Below the pieces are notes generated by a model, which was not told the DNA's origin, made no database searches, and worked only from the letters and a program-made list of their open reading frames with translations. From Bolinopsis microptera (taxonomy: Eukaryota > Ctenophora > Tentaculata > Lobata > Bolinopsidae): DNA of 64,000 nucleotides. The stretch lies in assembly GCF_026151205.1 (NCBI RefSeq), contig NC_087077.1, positions 5,912,483 to 5,976,482 on the forward strand, read 5' to 3'. The position numbers and the translations under genes were made by a program. This document shows, one piece after another, positions 15,200 through 25,188 of this stretch (position 1 is its first letter; every line of letters begins with the position of its first letter).

Positions 15200-17382
15200 G
15201 GGTACGGTACGTAACCTTCCCCATGTTGAGTCGCAGCAGCAGCAGGAGAGGAACCACCCATCGTCTGGGAGTATAAGCGATTGTCAACTTTATCCGATCT
15301 CTTCTTCCTTCTATCAGTCCCTCCATTCATCCTTAAAAGTATTGTATTACGTATAAGAACCCCCAGTTTTGCTGTACCACTCCAATTGAGGTGTAAATAG
15401 TCCGGTCTCTGGTTTCGTCCAATGTTCCTAGAGAATTGCTGGCTTAGGAGCCCAGCCTCATCACAGAACATGTCAAAACCAGGTACCAAAGTCACACCAA
15501 AGTTGGAATGGAGCAGCTCCTTAAAAATTAATTCATTATAATGTGCAACTTTACGATTTAGCTCAACGAGTTTGGTTGGCAGCAGCGGACACACAAATAT
15601 ATTTGCTTTGGGGTTAAGCGCTTGGATCATTTCTACTTTCTGAACAAATGGTTTAAAAACATTGTTCTTTATATCAGCGGTATTTTTGATCTCAGGTTTC
15701 CTGATATCATTTATACCACACATCAAGAGAACATTCCTGTATCCACATGAAACTGTAGGATTTATATCCCCCACTACCGGAGCAAAATACTGTTTTCCGG
15801 GGAGCCACTGCCCAAATGATTTTTTGGGGTCCAGCCCGAATTTGAGACCACCAGTATGCGAGTCTCCGATGATACATGTAGAGTTCCTGTTTCTAAAGCT
15901 AACTGAACGAAAAGTTAGGCTGTATCTCACCCCACCAGTTATTGCCCCATCCTCGATACAGTGGCTGTAGAACTCTTGGCTGCGTCGAGTCATGCGATAC
16001 ATGGATCTTGGCACACATGTATGGTCATGAGCCATATGATCCGTCTTCTTATCAAAGAATTTGATGTTGCACTGGCCTCCAATAGAAACAGTGAAAATTT
16101 CGGATTCAGGGTGGATGGTAGTTTCATCATCCGAGTGTTTCGGTAGGGAGCCATCCTCTTTGAAGCGATTGATCAGCAGGCTATTGATCTTCGGTTTTTC
16201 ACCACTACAGAATGCACCATTGATTTTGTCCACTAGATTGGAGAAGCTAGTTGAAGCTAGTTGGCCATTGGATGACTTGGAGCCATTATACTTGTATGGT
16301 TCTCCCAAAGAATACACAGCACGAGCTCCCTCCACAACAAAATCCTCGTCAAGTGATTGGCAGGCAAGGAGGAGAGTTTCCTGCTCTTCTGTGGTAATAA
16401 ACTCTTCTATAGCGCCTACAACTGGTTCTTCTTTTGATTGGAGATGCTCATTAGCTATTAGGTCTGGGCCAGGGGCAAGTGAAGAACTGGTAATTTGGAC
16501 GTTTAAATGGTCAGAAGAAGCCAAAGAATTTCGCTCAAGAGTGTTCAAAGACTGTCTAATGGCTGTTAGCTCCTGATTCGTCTCCAGAGACTGCTTGGTA
16601 TTTAGCTCCTGGAGATTCTTCTCTATTTTTTCCATGAGATCGTTGGTCTTGGAGGAAGATTGAGCACTTACTTGAGGAGTAGAAAAGTCCTGCAGTTGCT
16701 TGTTCAACACTTTAATCTGTTCTGTTAGGCCACTATCAGACTCAGAAACCTTTCCGAGTGAAGAGTCAACTGAAGTTTTCAGCTGCTTTAGATCTCCTTC
16801 CATCACTTCAACCCATGCTGGAGCAGTGCCCTTGTCACTTACCAGTAAGTGCTTGATATGGAGGTCAAGGTTCTGGATGGCAGCAATGCTGTCGTTTAGA
16901 CTGTCAAAGTCAACCTTTGCAAGCTTTTCACCAAAAGCTGTGATGGTATTAAGCTTCTCTGTGGCAATAGCTGTCTCACACTGACTGTTAGATTTTTGAA
17001 GTGTCAGAGTGTTCCTACACACATAACACACATCTTCAGCAGTTTCGAATGTGGGGATTGGTGAAACCAAACAAAAAGGGCAGTGCCAATTGGTCATGCT
17101 GTTGACATTTTTCTGGTTGAGTCCATTCATAGTTAGACAGTCTATGTGCCAATATTGCTTGCACTTTACACAGTCAATCTTCCATGACGATATTGACTTA
17201 CTACATGGACATTTCGTCTTGTCCCTGTGTGAACTGTCAAACTTTGGGGGTGTTACATCACTGTCTACAACAATAGTTTCACAAGATACATCCTTTCCCT
17301 TCGCCTCTGGTCCTGGAGTGTTGTTCTTGATTCGGGACTTTGCCTTTTTGTCCGCAGGAGTGGTGGTACACCCAGAATGACT
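15196..17382 (-). CDS. LINE ORF1: PHD, coiled coil, AlkB-like dioxygenase and SGNH esterase
   Basis: The first methionine is at 17130 (644 codons), but the frame is open to 17382 and encodes the front of a PHD finger there: CPCSKS, CVKCKQYWHIDC, then NWHCPFC after the methionine. Numbering from that methionine, a low-complexity coiled-coil region spans about 50-205. An AlkB-like 2OG-Fe(II) oxygenase spans about 236-412: NSLLINRFKEDGSLP, iron ligands H332xD334 in KHSDDE, EIFTVSIGGQCNIKF, likely third ligand H390 in FYSHCIEDG, and 2OG-binding arginines in VRYSLTFR (R402, R408). An SGNH esterase spans about 417-600: IGDSHTGG (S424), CGINDIR (N474), DYLHLN (D577, H580). All expected catalytic residues are present. 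ORF1 is thought to act as the RNA-binding/accessory protein; the substrates of both enzymes are unknown. The missing start fits 5' truncation of this copy. Confidence 0.85.
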   Translation of the reverse strand, partial: SHSGCTTTPADKKAKSRIKNNTPGPEAKGKDVSCETIVVDSDVTPPKFDSSHRDKTKCPCSKSISSWKIDCVKCKQYWHIDCLTMNGLNQKNVNSMTNWHCPFCLVSPIPTFETAEDVCYVCRNTLTLQKSNSQCETAIATEKLNTITAFGEKLAKVDFDSLNDSIAAIQNLDLHIKHLLVSDKGTAPAWVEVMEGDLKQLKTSVDSSLGKVSESDSGLTEQIKVLNKQLQDFSTPQVSAQSSSKTNDLMEKIEKNLQELNTKQSLETNQELTAIRQSLNTLERNSLASSDHLNVQITSSSLAPGPDLIANEHLQSKEEPVVGAIEEFITTEEQETLLLACQSLDEDFVVEGARAVYSLGEPYKYNGSKSSNGQLASTSFSNLVDKINGAFCSGEKPKINSLLINRFKEDGSLPKHSDDETTIHPESEIFTVSIGGQCNIKFFDKKTDHMAHDHTCVPRSMYRMTRRSQEFYSHCIEDGAITGGVRYSLTFRSVSFRNRNSTCIIGDSHTGGLKFGLDPKKSFGQWLPGKQYFAPVVGDINPTVSCGYRNVLLMCGINDIRKPEIKNTADIKNNVFKPFVQKVEMIQALNPKANIFVCPLLPTKLVELNRKVAHYNELIFKELLHSNFGVTLVPGFDMFCDEAGLLSQQFSRNIGRNQRPDYLHLNWSGTAKLGVLIRNTILLRMNGGTDRRKKRSDKVDNRLYSQTMGGSSPAAAATQHGEGYVPYP

Positions 17383-17520
17383 TCAAGAATGGCCCCGTGT
17401 ACATTGAAAACAATATACTTTATATAATATAACCTAGTCAATAAAGTTGACATACTGATATCTGGATATTATCCGGTTGGAAGAGACAAGGACAAGTGAA
17501 ACAAGGAAGTTAGGAGTAAG

Positions 17521-17548
17521 GGCAAATTTTCGGCGTCAACGCCATCTT
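17521..17548 (-). ncRNA. Hammerhead-like core in Penelope 3' tail (minus copy)
   Basis: Read on the minus strand: CTGAAGA, then stem GGCG-ttga-CGCC, then GAAA. This matches the CUGANGA / stem II / GAAA part of the hammerhead core known from Penelope-like elements. The cleavage-site strand and stem III were not identified clearly, so this is a candidate only. Confidence 0.35.
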
Positions 17549-17747
17549 CAGGCTAAAATTGTTATAAATGTTAGTATATAATAAATGCTTCTATACTAGT
17601 TAAAATGCTAAATTAAAATTACACACACTGAATACAGGTTACATCAAATGGTATTGTACATTACATTGAAAATAGTGATGTACACACGTTTTACACTCTG
17701 TCCAAGTACATAATATCTACTGAACAGCAGGGTCGTGTGCTATTTGT

Positions 17748-18314
17748 TTAAATTTGTCTTTGAATATGTTGTAAAAGAAATCCCTTAAGCTTCTCGCACT
17801 CTTCTTTGTTATTGATACTAGGTTTAAATAAATTAATGTAGTAAGCTTCTGTCACTTTACGTTTAATGGTGCTATATAAGTTAATTTCTAAAATATCGAA
17901 GGAAATATCTGGTTCTATGTTATCGTGAAACTCTGAATAATGAGCAGCCAACGCATTATCAGGATAGGTTAAAGGCCTGTTGACTGCTCTTCGATGCTCT
18001 GAAAATCTATCGTGTGCTGTTCTACTCGTTTCCCCTATATATAGCTCTTGACATAATTTACACGTAACTTTGTATATGACACATTTTGGTTTGCAGTCGT
18101 GATTTGTTGTGATGAGTGGACATATGATACAGTTTGGTATGGTGCAGTGTGGTTTGTCGTGTGGTCGTGATGAACATAAGATCTCTGAGAGTTTCTTACC
18201 TGGTGTGAATATGAATTTGACCGGTAAGTTGTGTGAGAGGGCAAATTGAGTGACTTCTTTGGAAAATGGCTCGTTGATCACGACCACACGACAAACCACA
18301 CTGCACCATACCAA
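17748..18314 (-). pseudogene. Penelope GIY-YIG endonuclease domain, truncated pol
   Basis: A 188-codon frame holds the C-terminal end of a Penelope-like polymerase. It contains PVKFIFTPGKKLSEIL, a zinc-like C..CIICPLI segment, and the GIY-YIG core (VIYKVTCKLCQELYIGETSR, then DRFSEHRRAV). NKEECEKLKG and a TAA follow. In intact elements this domain nicks target DNA next to the reverse transcriptase. Here the RT is missing. The first dozen residues read through the inversion junction, so the apparent start is not native. Confidence 0.8.
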
Positions 18315-18700
18315 ACTGTATCATATGTCCACTCATCACAACAAATCACGACTGCAAACCAAAATGTGTCATATACAAAGTTACGTGTAAATTATGTCAA
18401 GAGCTATATATAGGGGAAACGAGTAGAACAGCACACGATAGATTTTCAGAGCATCGAAGAGCAGTCAACAGGCCTTTAACCTATCCTGATAATGCGTTGG
18501 CTGCTCATTATTCAGAGTTTCACGATAACATAGAACCAGATATTTCCTTCGATATTTTAGAAATTAACTTATATAGCACCATTAAACGTAAAGTGACAGA
18601 AGCTTACTACATTAATTTATTTAAACCTAGTATCAATAACAAAGAAGAGTGCGAGAAGCTTAAGGGATTTCTTTTACAACATATTCAAAGACAAATTTAA
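18277..18700 (+). pseudogene. Second copy of the Penelope GIY-YIG C-terminus
   Basis: The plus-strand arm repeats the last 140 or so codons of the minus-strand copy: ELYIGETSRTAHDRFSEH, DISFDILEINLYSTIK, KLKGFLLQHIQRQI and stop. It has no start of its own and is a 5'-truncated duplicate. Confidence 0.8.
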
Positions 18701-18896
18701 ACAAATAGCACACGACCCTGCTGTTCAGTAGATATTATGTACTTGGACAGAGTGTAAAACGTGTGTACATCACCATTTTCAATGTAATGTACAATACCAT
18801 TTGATGTAACCTGTATTCAGTGTGTGTAATTTTAATTTAGCATTTTAACTAGTATAGAAGCATTTATTATATACTAACATTTATAACAATTTTAGC

Positions 18897-18920
18897 CTGA
18901 AGATGGCGTTGACGCCGAAA
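18897..18920 (+). ncRNA. Hammerhead-like core in Penelope 3' tail (plus copy)
   Basis: The same CTGAAGA-stem-GAAA arrangement in the plus-strand arm, identical to the minus copy. As there, a complete three-stem fold was not demonstrated. Confidence 0.35.
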
Positions 18921-19090
18921 ATTTGCCCTTACTCCTAACTTCCTTGTTTCACTTGTCCTTGTCTCTTCCAACCGGATAATATCCAGATATCAGTATTTCA
19001 ATCATGAGACTAATAAACAGCGAACTACTCCGTTATTAAATAAAGTTGACATATGATACAATTGCAATAATTAAAGGAGGTGACATAATA

Positions 19091-19194
19091 TTGTATCACG
19101 TGGTGACCCCCACTGTCGCTTCACTGTAGAGTTTCTACGCTACAGGGAGCCGCGCCGCGTACTCGTGCGCTGCGGGTCATACAACGTATGACAA
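19091..19194 (+). mobile_element. Tiny structured mobile element, copy 2 (104 bp)
   Basis: The ends and overall plan are the same as copy 1 (TTGTATCACGTGGTGACCCC to GTATGACAA). Flanks are ACATAATA (19083-19090) and ACATGATA (19195-19202), an 8-bp duplication with one mismatch. The middle differs from copy 1 but keeps self-complementary tracts (CTGTAG/CTACAG). The GC-rich hairpin is partly degraded. It lies just beyond the Penelope pair. Confidence 0.75.
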
Positions 19195-19254
19195 ACATGA
19201 TATGCGCATTGTTAACACAAATAAAACCGCCGCCGCCCAAAATATCAAAGAAAC

Positions 19255-19365
19255 AAGAAATTTTTAATGAAACAATAAATTTAATTTAAGCACATTTACA
19301 AAGATGTAAAACAATTCATAAAATATAATGCCCATTTGGTGTATGACTTTTTGTCCTAATATGAA
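19255..19365 (+). repeat. Dispersed repeat family A, copy 1
   Basis: Shares AAACAATTCATAAAATATAA and TGCCCATTTGGTGTATG with copies at 20555, 29920 and 62362. It is non-coding and of unknown element type, possibly a LINE or LTR untranslated region. Confidence 0.6.
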
Positions 19366-20554
19366 ATGGCCTACAACCAAACCACAAATCGATGTGACGG
19401 CGACACGTCAGATGCGCGCAGAGTTTTCAAGTTTAGCACGCCTAATGTAATAAAAACGATCTGGGATGGAATTTAAGTAAAACAAGTACATTGTAGTATA
19501 GGCGAAATTCTTGTTGGCTTTCTAGCCCAAAAATAATTGTGTTGCCAGCCTTTGACGCCTTAATGCCTTATTCCATAATACCATTTGAAAGCTTAGAGGA
19601 TGCCCTACAAGATACAAGAAGAATCATTAGGGGTATTTAGGGGCCACACTCATAGACCACACTCATAGCTCTACGAGGGTACAGAGGGAAAAAAATTGAC
19701 AGCAAATATGAGATACCACTATCAGAAGTCTTTTATAACCTCATCCCTGCCCCTATGATGGAGTAGATGTGTATATATTATATCTGATTGTTGATATTTC
19801 ATATTATATAATATTGGTAGCAGTGGACAGTTTCCGTTACCTCTGTATTGTGCTCTGCCAATTGCAAATTTTATTTAGTTTTCTATTGCATTTATATTGA
19901 ATCTTTATATCTAGGGTAATTGTTATATTATGTGTATATTGTTTGAAATTCTTCTATTGCAACACTTGAATTACTTTATTGTATATATACTGATTGACAT
20001 TTTATTTTGATTTAGGGGCATTTTATTTAAAAAATTTTACCAATTCATTGGCATAAACTCTGTTTTTGGGGCTTATGCCCAAATATGGGTAATATATATG
20101 TGTTTGTTATAGCCTTCAGCTACGAGTAAAGCACCTCAAGACTGGTTTTGTGGCCTGTGTTAGGAATTTTGAATTTTTGGGCATTTTGGGGCTATTCAAA
20201 AATCCCCAATTTTCTCAGTTTTTGTGTATAATAGTAGGGTCTTGAAATTGGTTGTGTCTTGAAACCAGGTAGGGTCTTGAAACCAGTTTATCACTCACTC
20301 ACAAAATTGCCGATCCAATATCTATTGAAGTGGCGAAGATTTTCTAGACAAATGACATATCGATATTATTGCTGCAGCAGATACAAATTCCAAAATTATT
20401 ATTTTTCCAATACTACCGTTTGAACCATTACATTAACGAGAAAAATTCAATCCTCAACTTAACTTTTACTGTTTTTAACTGATATGATGACATAAACTTT
20501 TAACGTATGTTGTTACATAATTTTTCTTAGTGTGGTGACTTGGGGTCCATAAAT
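19366..20554. other. Intergenic, no gene seen
   Basis: AT-rich with no convincing ORF. A short internal duplication (AGGGTCTTGAAA..GGTT) occurs near 20240-20290. Confidence 0.5.
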
Positions 20555-20835
20555 ATAACAATGAAACAAGAAATTTCAATGAAACAAGAAATTTAATTTT
20601 AGCACATTTTTACAGAATAAAAAGATGTAAAACAATTCATAAAATATAATGCCCATTTGGTGTATGACTTTTTGTCCTGACTGCTAGTTTGGTTTATGAA
20701 GGACAGGTAACTAACGGGGCAAGGAATGCGCGTGCCTGGAAGCTTTTGCACACACCGAAACGCTAGTTCAGTTAAGTTTTTAGAGACAAGGCTCAGATTA
20801 GGACTAGAAGAAAAATTGTTAGCAGACATTAGAGG
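20555..20835 (+). repeat. Dispersed repeat family A, copy 2 (longest)
   Basis: Starts with AATGAAACAAGAAATTT doublets, then the AAACAATTCATAAAATATAA block. It extends into AACGGGGCAAGGAATGC, GCTTTTGCACACACCGAA and a CGCTAGTTCAGTTAAG tail. The same extended order occurs at 29930-30150, so the unit is at least 250 bp. Confidence 0.65.
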
Positions 20836-21111
20836 TTCTGTAATACAAGCTGATAAACCAAAATGAACAACTGAGGTAGGTAGGTAGCCCTGGTGGGTGT
20901 GTAAACTTTACGGTCTGCTCTCTCCAAGATTAGCCTGCTTCTCCATTTTACTGTGAAGCCTAATTTCTAGTTTTTTCAATAAATTAGAATAGAATCTTGT
21001 CTTCTATTCAGCTCACTCTTCTGAAACCTCTTCCTCTACATTTTCAACCTCATCATCAACTTCATCATCTTCATCATCAACATCATCACCCATGGCTTCA
21101 TCGTTGGTGGT

Positions 21112-23321
21112 GTGTGCAAGATTTATCCAATTATATTTCAGCTTCATAAGCCTTCTGACATCGACAAATGTGAGAAAGTCATACGCTTTAGAAAGATCAG
21201 AGACATAGATCAGGAACAATTTAAAGGTGATTTATCTGTTGCTCTATCTGAGTTGGTTTTTGAAGAAAAGAGCTTATCTGATGTTGTGACTCAATTTAAC
21301 AATGGGTGTCAACATATACTAAATGTACATGCTCCAGAATATCCCAAAACCATCAAAGACATTCCCACTGCTCCCTGGTTTGATGGCGAATACAAATTTG
21401 CAAGAGCCGAAAGAAGAAAGGCTGAGAAAGCCTGGAAAAAGTCAAGTCTCGAAATTGATCATGATATCTTTGTTCATTTGCGAGAGCACTGTTCAGAGCT
21501 GACTCTCAAAAAGAAAAAACTGTTCTTCTCTAATACTTTCCAGAAATACAAACACTCACAAAAGAGCCTTTACAAATTTGTAGACACTTTCCTGGATAAA
21601 GAAAAGGACCTCACTTTACCATCTTCAGAAAATCTTCAGGAAACTGTAAATGCCTTTAACCAGTATTTTACTGAAAAAATTGAGAAAATCCGAACATCAT
21701 TTCCCAACACTACTGTGACTAATAGTTCTCCAATCTTCAATGGCCAGGCATTATCTGAATTTAGAAAAGCTACTATTTTTGAAGTCAGAGAATTGATCAA
21801 AGAATCTGGCATCAAAACCTCATCGATTGATCCACTACCTAAAGAACTCTTGTCAGAGCACCTTGAGCTAATCCTCCCTACCCTTTGTGATATTATCAAC
21901 GTTTCTCTTTCAACCGGAAGTATGGAGGGAATCAAGTTAGCACATCTCACTCCCCTGATCAAAGGAGATTCCCTAGACACTGAGAACTTAAAGAATTATA
22001 GACCCATCTCTAATCTTACATTCATCGGTAAACTCATTGAGCGCTTCGTATTAAAATGCCTCAATGAACATCTAGCCAAGAATAATCTCAACATTGACCA
22101 CCAGTCTGGTTACAAAAAGCATCACAGCACAGAAACACTCCTCATTACCATAGTCAATGACCTCCTCATAGCCACTAATAAAAACACAGCAACAGTTGTA
22201 ATTTGCTTTTAGATCTGAGTACTGCATTCGACACAGTTGACCATATCAAATTGATCAATATATTGAAGTGTGAGATTGGGATTGCGGGAACAGCCTTGAA
22301 ATGGTTCACCAGTTTCATCCGTGGTCGTTGTCAAAAAGTCAAGATAGGTGACCTAGAATCTGAAGAAATTGTAATAAAGTTTGGTGTCCCACAGGGCTCT
22401 GTCCTTGGCCCTGTGTTGTTCAATATCTACATCCGCTCAATTTACTCTTCTGTAAAATCGAAGCAATTTCTGATCCATGGCTATGCTGATGATCACCAGA
22501 TCTACAAGTCATTTTCATCTGCCACAGAATATCAAGTCCTCAGCGAAGACCTGCCCTCCTGTTTTAGAGAAATCGAGACCTGGATGACGAACCACTTCCT
22601 TCTTCTGAATCCAACTAAAACTGAAATTATAGTTTTTGGTTCAAAACGTTTATTGTCAGAATTAGAAATTGGTGGTGTCTTCCTTAAATCTTCTGTCTGT
22701 ATAAGACTTGTTAACGTTACTAAAAACCTTGGCTTTACATTGGATTCCTCTCTGACTCTTAATCCTCAAATAAAGAAGCTTAAAGCTGCAAACTGCCACA
22801 AGATGCGGAATATTGCAAAGATGAAACCATTCCTCTCTGAAGATCAAATGCAAATCATCGTACAATCTCTTGTTATTAGTTCCCTTGACTACTGCAATGC
22901 ACTTTACTATGGTACTAATCATTCCGTTTTGAAACAGCTACAATCTCTGCAAAACAGAGCATGTCGCTTAGTTAAAGGTCTAAAGAGGAGAGAAGAAGTT
23001 GAGCCCTACATAAAAGAACTTCATTGGCTCAAGGTACAAGAACGTATTGAATTTAAAATACTCCTGCTAACTTTCAAACTGCTCCATGGACTAGCACCTT
23101 CATACCTGTCAAACCTTGTCAAGTACATGTACAATCCCAGTGGTGGCAGAGATGTGTCTCTTCATTGCCCTATAAACAGTCCACCAAGAGCCTTCTCTTC
23201 ATCTGCTCCAAGATTATGGAACAACCTTCCTCAAGATATCAGGAAATGTGTAAACATCAATGACTTTAAGGGAAAACTAAAAGCTCTGAATCTGTTTAGA
23301 AAGTCCTTTGATATGTACTGA
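21112..23321 (+). pseudogene. L2/CR1-like LINE pol, 5' truncated, with one frameshift
   Basis: The first frame (21112-22212) starts in the segment after the endonuclease (HKPSDIDKCEKVIRFRKI) and runs into the reverse transcriptase: IDPLPKELL, LKNYRPISNLTFIGKLIERF, HHSTETLL. It ends after TATVVICF. The frame resumes at 22203 with LLDLSTAFDTVDH (motif A), GVPQGSVLGPVLF (motif B), YADDHQIY (motif C), and a C-terminal block ending SSAPRLWNNLPQDIRKC. A single extra T near 22203 in GTAATTTGC explains the shift. The endonuclease is missing. The motif style (YRPISNL..IGKLIER, STETLL, LLDLS.AFDTVDH) is that of L2-like elements. Confidence 0.85.
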
Positions 23322-24246
23322 GTATATAATACATTATCAGAAGATTTTAAAATCTTCATCCTATAGCAGGTCAATTTTACGCTTTAAATCAAATTATTCT
23401 AGGCTTCTAATTTTTTTAAAGGATTTTCGGGCAACATTCAAGATTTTATTCTTTTCCGTGTTTCACTGTGTCGGCCAATAAAATTGTAGTGTAGGTCAGA
23501 AAAGGAGGCTCTATCCCGGGACACCAACATTTTTTGGGTTGGCACCCAGGAGAAAGCTGCCTTATTCTTTGTATTTTGTCTCAAGTATTTTAGCATCTTC
23601 TTCCTCTCTGTTTATTTCACCGTCTCTAGACTTGTATGTTGCCCAGATAATTTGACATGACTGTATTGGATTTTCTGTAACGTCAGTTACTGTTCTGCAG
23701 TAAGCTTCTTTTTTTTTTCTTTTTTTTTTTAAATTTTGCATTGTATATTGAAGTTTTCAGATTGTTTGTATATTTGGAGTTCTATATATAATTCTTAAAG
23801 AATTTTTAATATTTTATGATTTTTCATCCTTATTATCTTGTATATCATTTTGTTAGTCTGATGAGTCTCATACATAGATTTCTTGTGGTCATCATCTATG
23901 TTTTGTTAGAAAACCTGCTAACCTTTTTTGGATATCTTCTTGTTAGGTGTATCTGCCTTATTTAGTCAGGATTTTACTTGCAGCTTTAAACTTCCGTTTT
24001 TACTCCTGTCCAAGGCGAGATGCACGATCTCTACTGTCATTTAGGTATCATTTACAGCTGAGCATAAGGGTTAAATTTAAATTATTTAACCTTTTGGTGC
24101 TGTATAAAAATAACATTAATTTATTATTATTATTATAAAGGGTCTCAATAAGAGGTCTCGACTGCCTAGGCGTCAAACCTTGGCAGTCGGTAGTTTTCCT
24201 CTGGCCCGGGATCAGCTGACCCTAGGGACCAGAGGGTAAAGGTGTA
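23322..24246 (+). other. L2-like 3' flank and a structured 110-bp segment
   Basis: No ORF of note. A (TTA)n run at about 24117-24136 resembles a LINE tail. The following segment (24141-24246) contains self-complementary GGTCTC/GAGACC-type and CCCTAGGG blocks (GACTGCCTAGGCGTC, TGACCCTAGGGACCAGAGGG). It may be a SINE-like tail but has no clear tRNA boxes. Confidence 0.4.
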
Positions 24247-24251
24247 GAGAC

Positions 24252-24384
24252 TTTTAATTCAATAAAGTGAGACAGTAACACTAGTGGATGATAGAAACAT
24301 AAACTTCAAACGAGGAATACAAATCAAGTCAGACAAAGCCTCCTGGAGTTTCTGCCATCCTGTAAATGGTATATAAGATTAACA
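24252..24384 (-). repeat. 3' LTR of the copia element
   Basis: 133 bp, identical to 29492-29624. It follows a purine-rich stretch (AAACTAAAAGAGGA) on the minus strand that could be the polypurine tract. Confidence 0.85.
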
Positions 24385-24773
24385 TCAGTCCTCTTTTAGT
24401 TTTTCTTTCTGTTTCTTCACGGTATCCGGCTTTATTAGGCGATCTTCACGGATACCAGAACATGTAGCAGGAGAACTTATTCGTTAGGCGTTGGCAGCTG
24501 TTTAGAAATGCTTCTTCTGTAGATCTTTATAAATCTTCTTTCTTCTGTGTATAAATGGCCATATGTGAATGATGATTAAATGAGATGGGTGTGATATGAG
24601 GATAGATTATGCAATCCTCTCAACTAACTTAAAAGCCAGTGGTAATGAACCAAAACAAACAAATCAATACCAGCTCCACAAAGAGTTATGCAGGCTAAAA
24701 GGCTGCCTCATAAAGGAGGACTTCAGAGGGAGGTTAAACAGGTGTCTCAACTGACTAATATATATCCCCTTTT

Positions 24774-24775
<2 letters not shown>

Positions 24776-24807
<32 letters not shown>
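24776..24807. repeat. Poly(T) tract, 32 bases
   Basis: An uninterrupted T run inside the 3' non-coding part of the copia element, followed by CAG. A second T-rich tract lies at 24930-24962. Related blocks CCGGGACTTCGG occur just after each (24839 and 24898). Confidence 0.9.
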
Positions 24808-25188
24808 CAGTTATCCTAAACACAGTTCAGGTTACTGACCGGGACTTCGGATTTTTATATTATCATTTTACAACAACCCAGGGGAACCAGGCTATTGGCC
24901 GGGACTTCGGTCTTTAAATTATTATTATTATTTTTTTTTTTTATTTTTTTATTTTTTTTTTTAAGTAAACATTTTTATAAACATAGCAAAACTAGTCAAA
25001 TAACTTAGTTTGCACTTTAAAAATCCCATGAAACTCACACGCACTGATTTTAAAAACTAATCTGCAAAAGTAAAAAATAAAGATTCTGACTCAAAACAAA
25101 AATGACATTAAAATGTATGAAAAAGCTAAAAATATAAATGATAAATCCATAAATAAAAAATAAATTCGATGTTCACTCTTTAAAAATA

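Larger units (their letters stand above)
11580..17390 (-). mobile_element. Nearly complete CR1-like LINE (two ORFs)
   Basis: A non-LTR retrotransposon on the minus strand with ORF1 (PHD, coiled coil, AlkB-like oxygenase, SGNH esterase) and ORF2 (PHD, endonuclease, reverse transcriptase). Esterase and PHD domains in ORF1 are a known property of CR1-like elements. Both frames are uninterrupted, so the copy is young or selected. The left part (11580-11830) is 3'UTR with a degenerate TTCACATTCACTTTCA stretch. The 5' end appears truncated near 17390: the PHD finger of ORF1 is encoded upstream of the first methionine, and unrelated sequence follows. A Penelope insertion lies immediately beyond. Confidence 0.85.
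17454..19038. mobile_element. Head-to-head Penelope-like element 3' ends with 14-bp target duplication
   Basis: A minus-strand copy (18175 down to 17454) and a plus-strand copy (18277-19038) of the same Penelope 3' end face away from a 100-bp unique centre (18176-18276). The arms are nearly identical over about 700 bp. The pair is bounded by AATAAAGTTGACAT at 17440-17453 and 19039-19052, a target site duplication. The plus copy extends about 40 bp further at its 3' end (ATGAGACTAATAAACAGCGA). No reverse transcriptase remains, so both copies are 5' truncated. Confidence 0.8.

Noticed and set aside
16061-16576. 171-residue plus-strand ORF
   Set aside because: Shadow of the LINE ORF1 on the opposite strand.
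21013-21219. Acidic minus-strand ORF (Asp/Glu repeats)
   Set aside because: It is the complement of a CAT/TCA-rich run beside the L2-like LINE with no family features.
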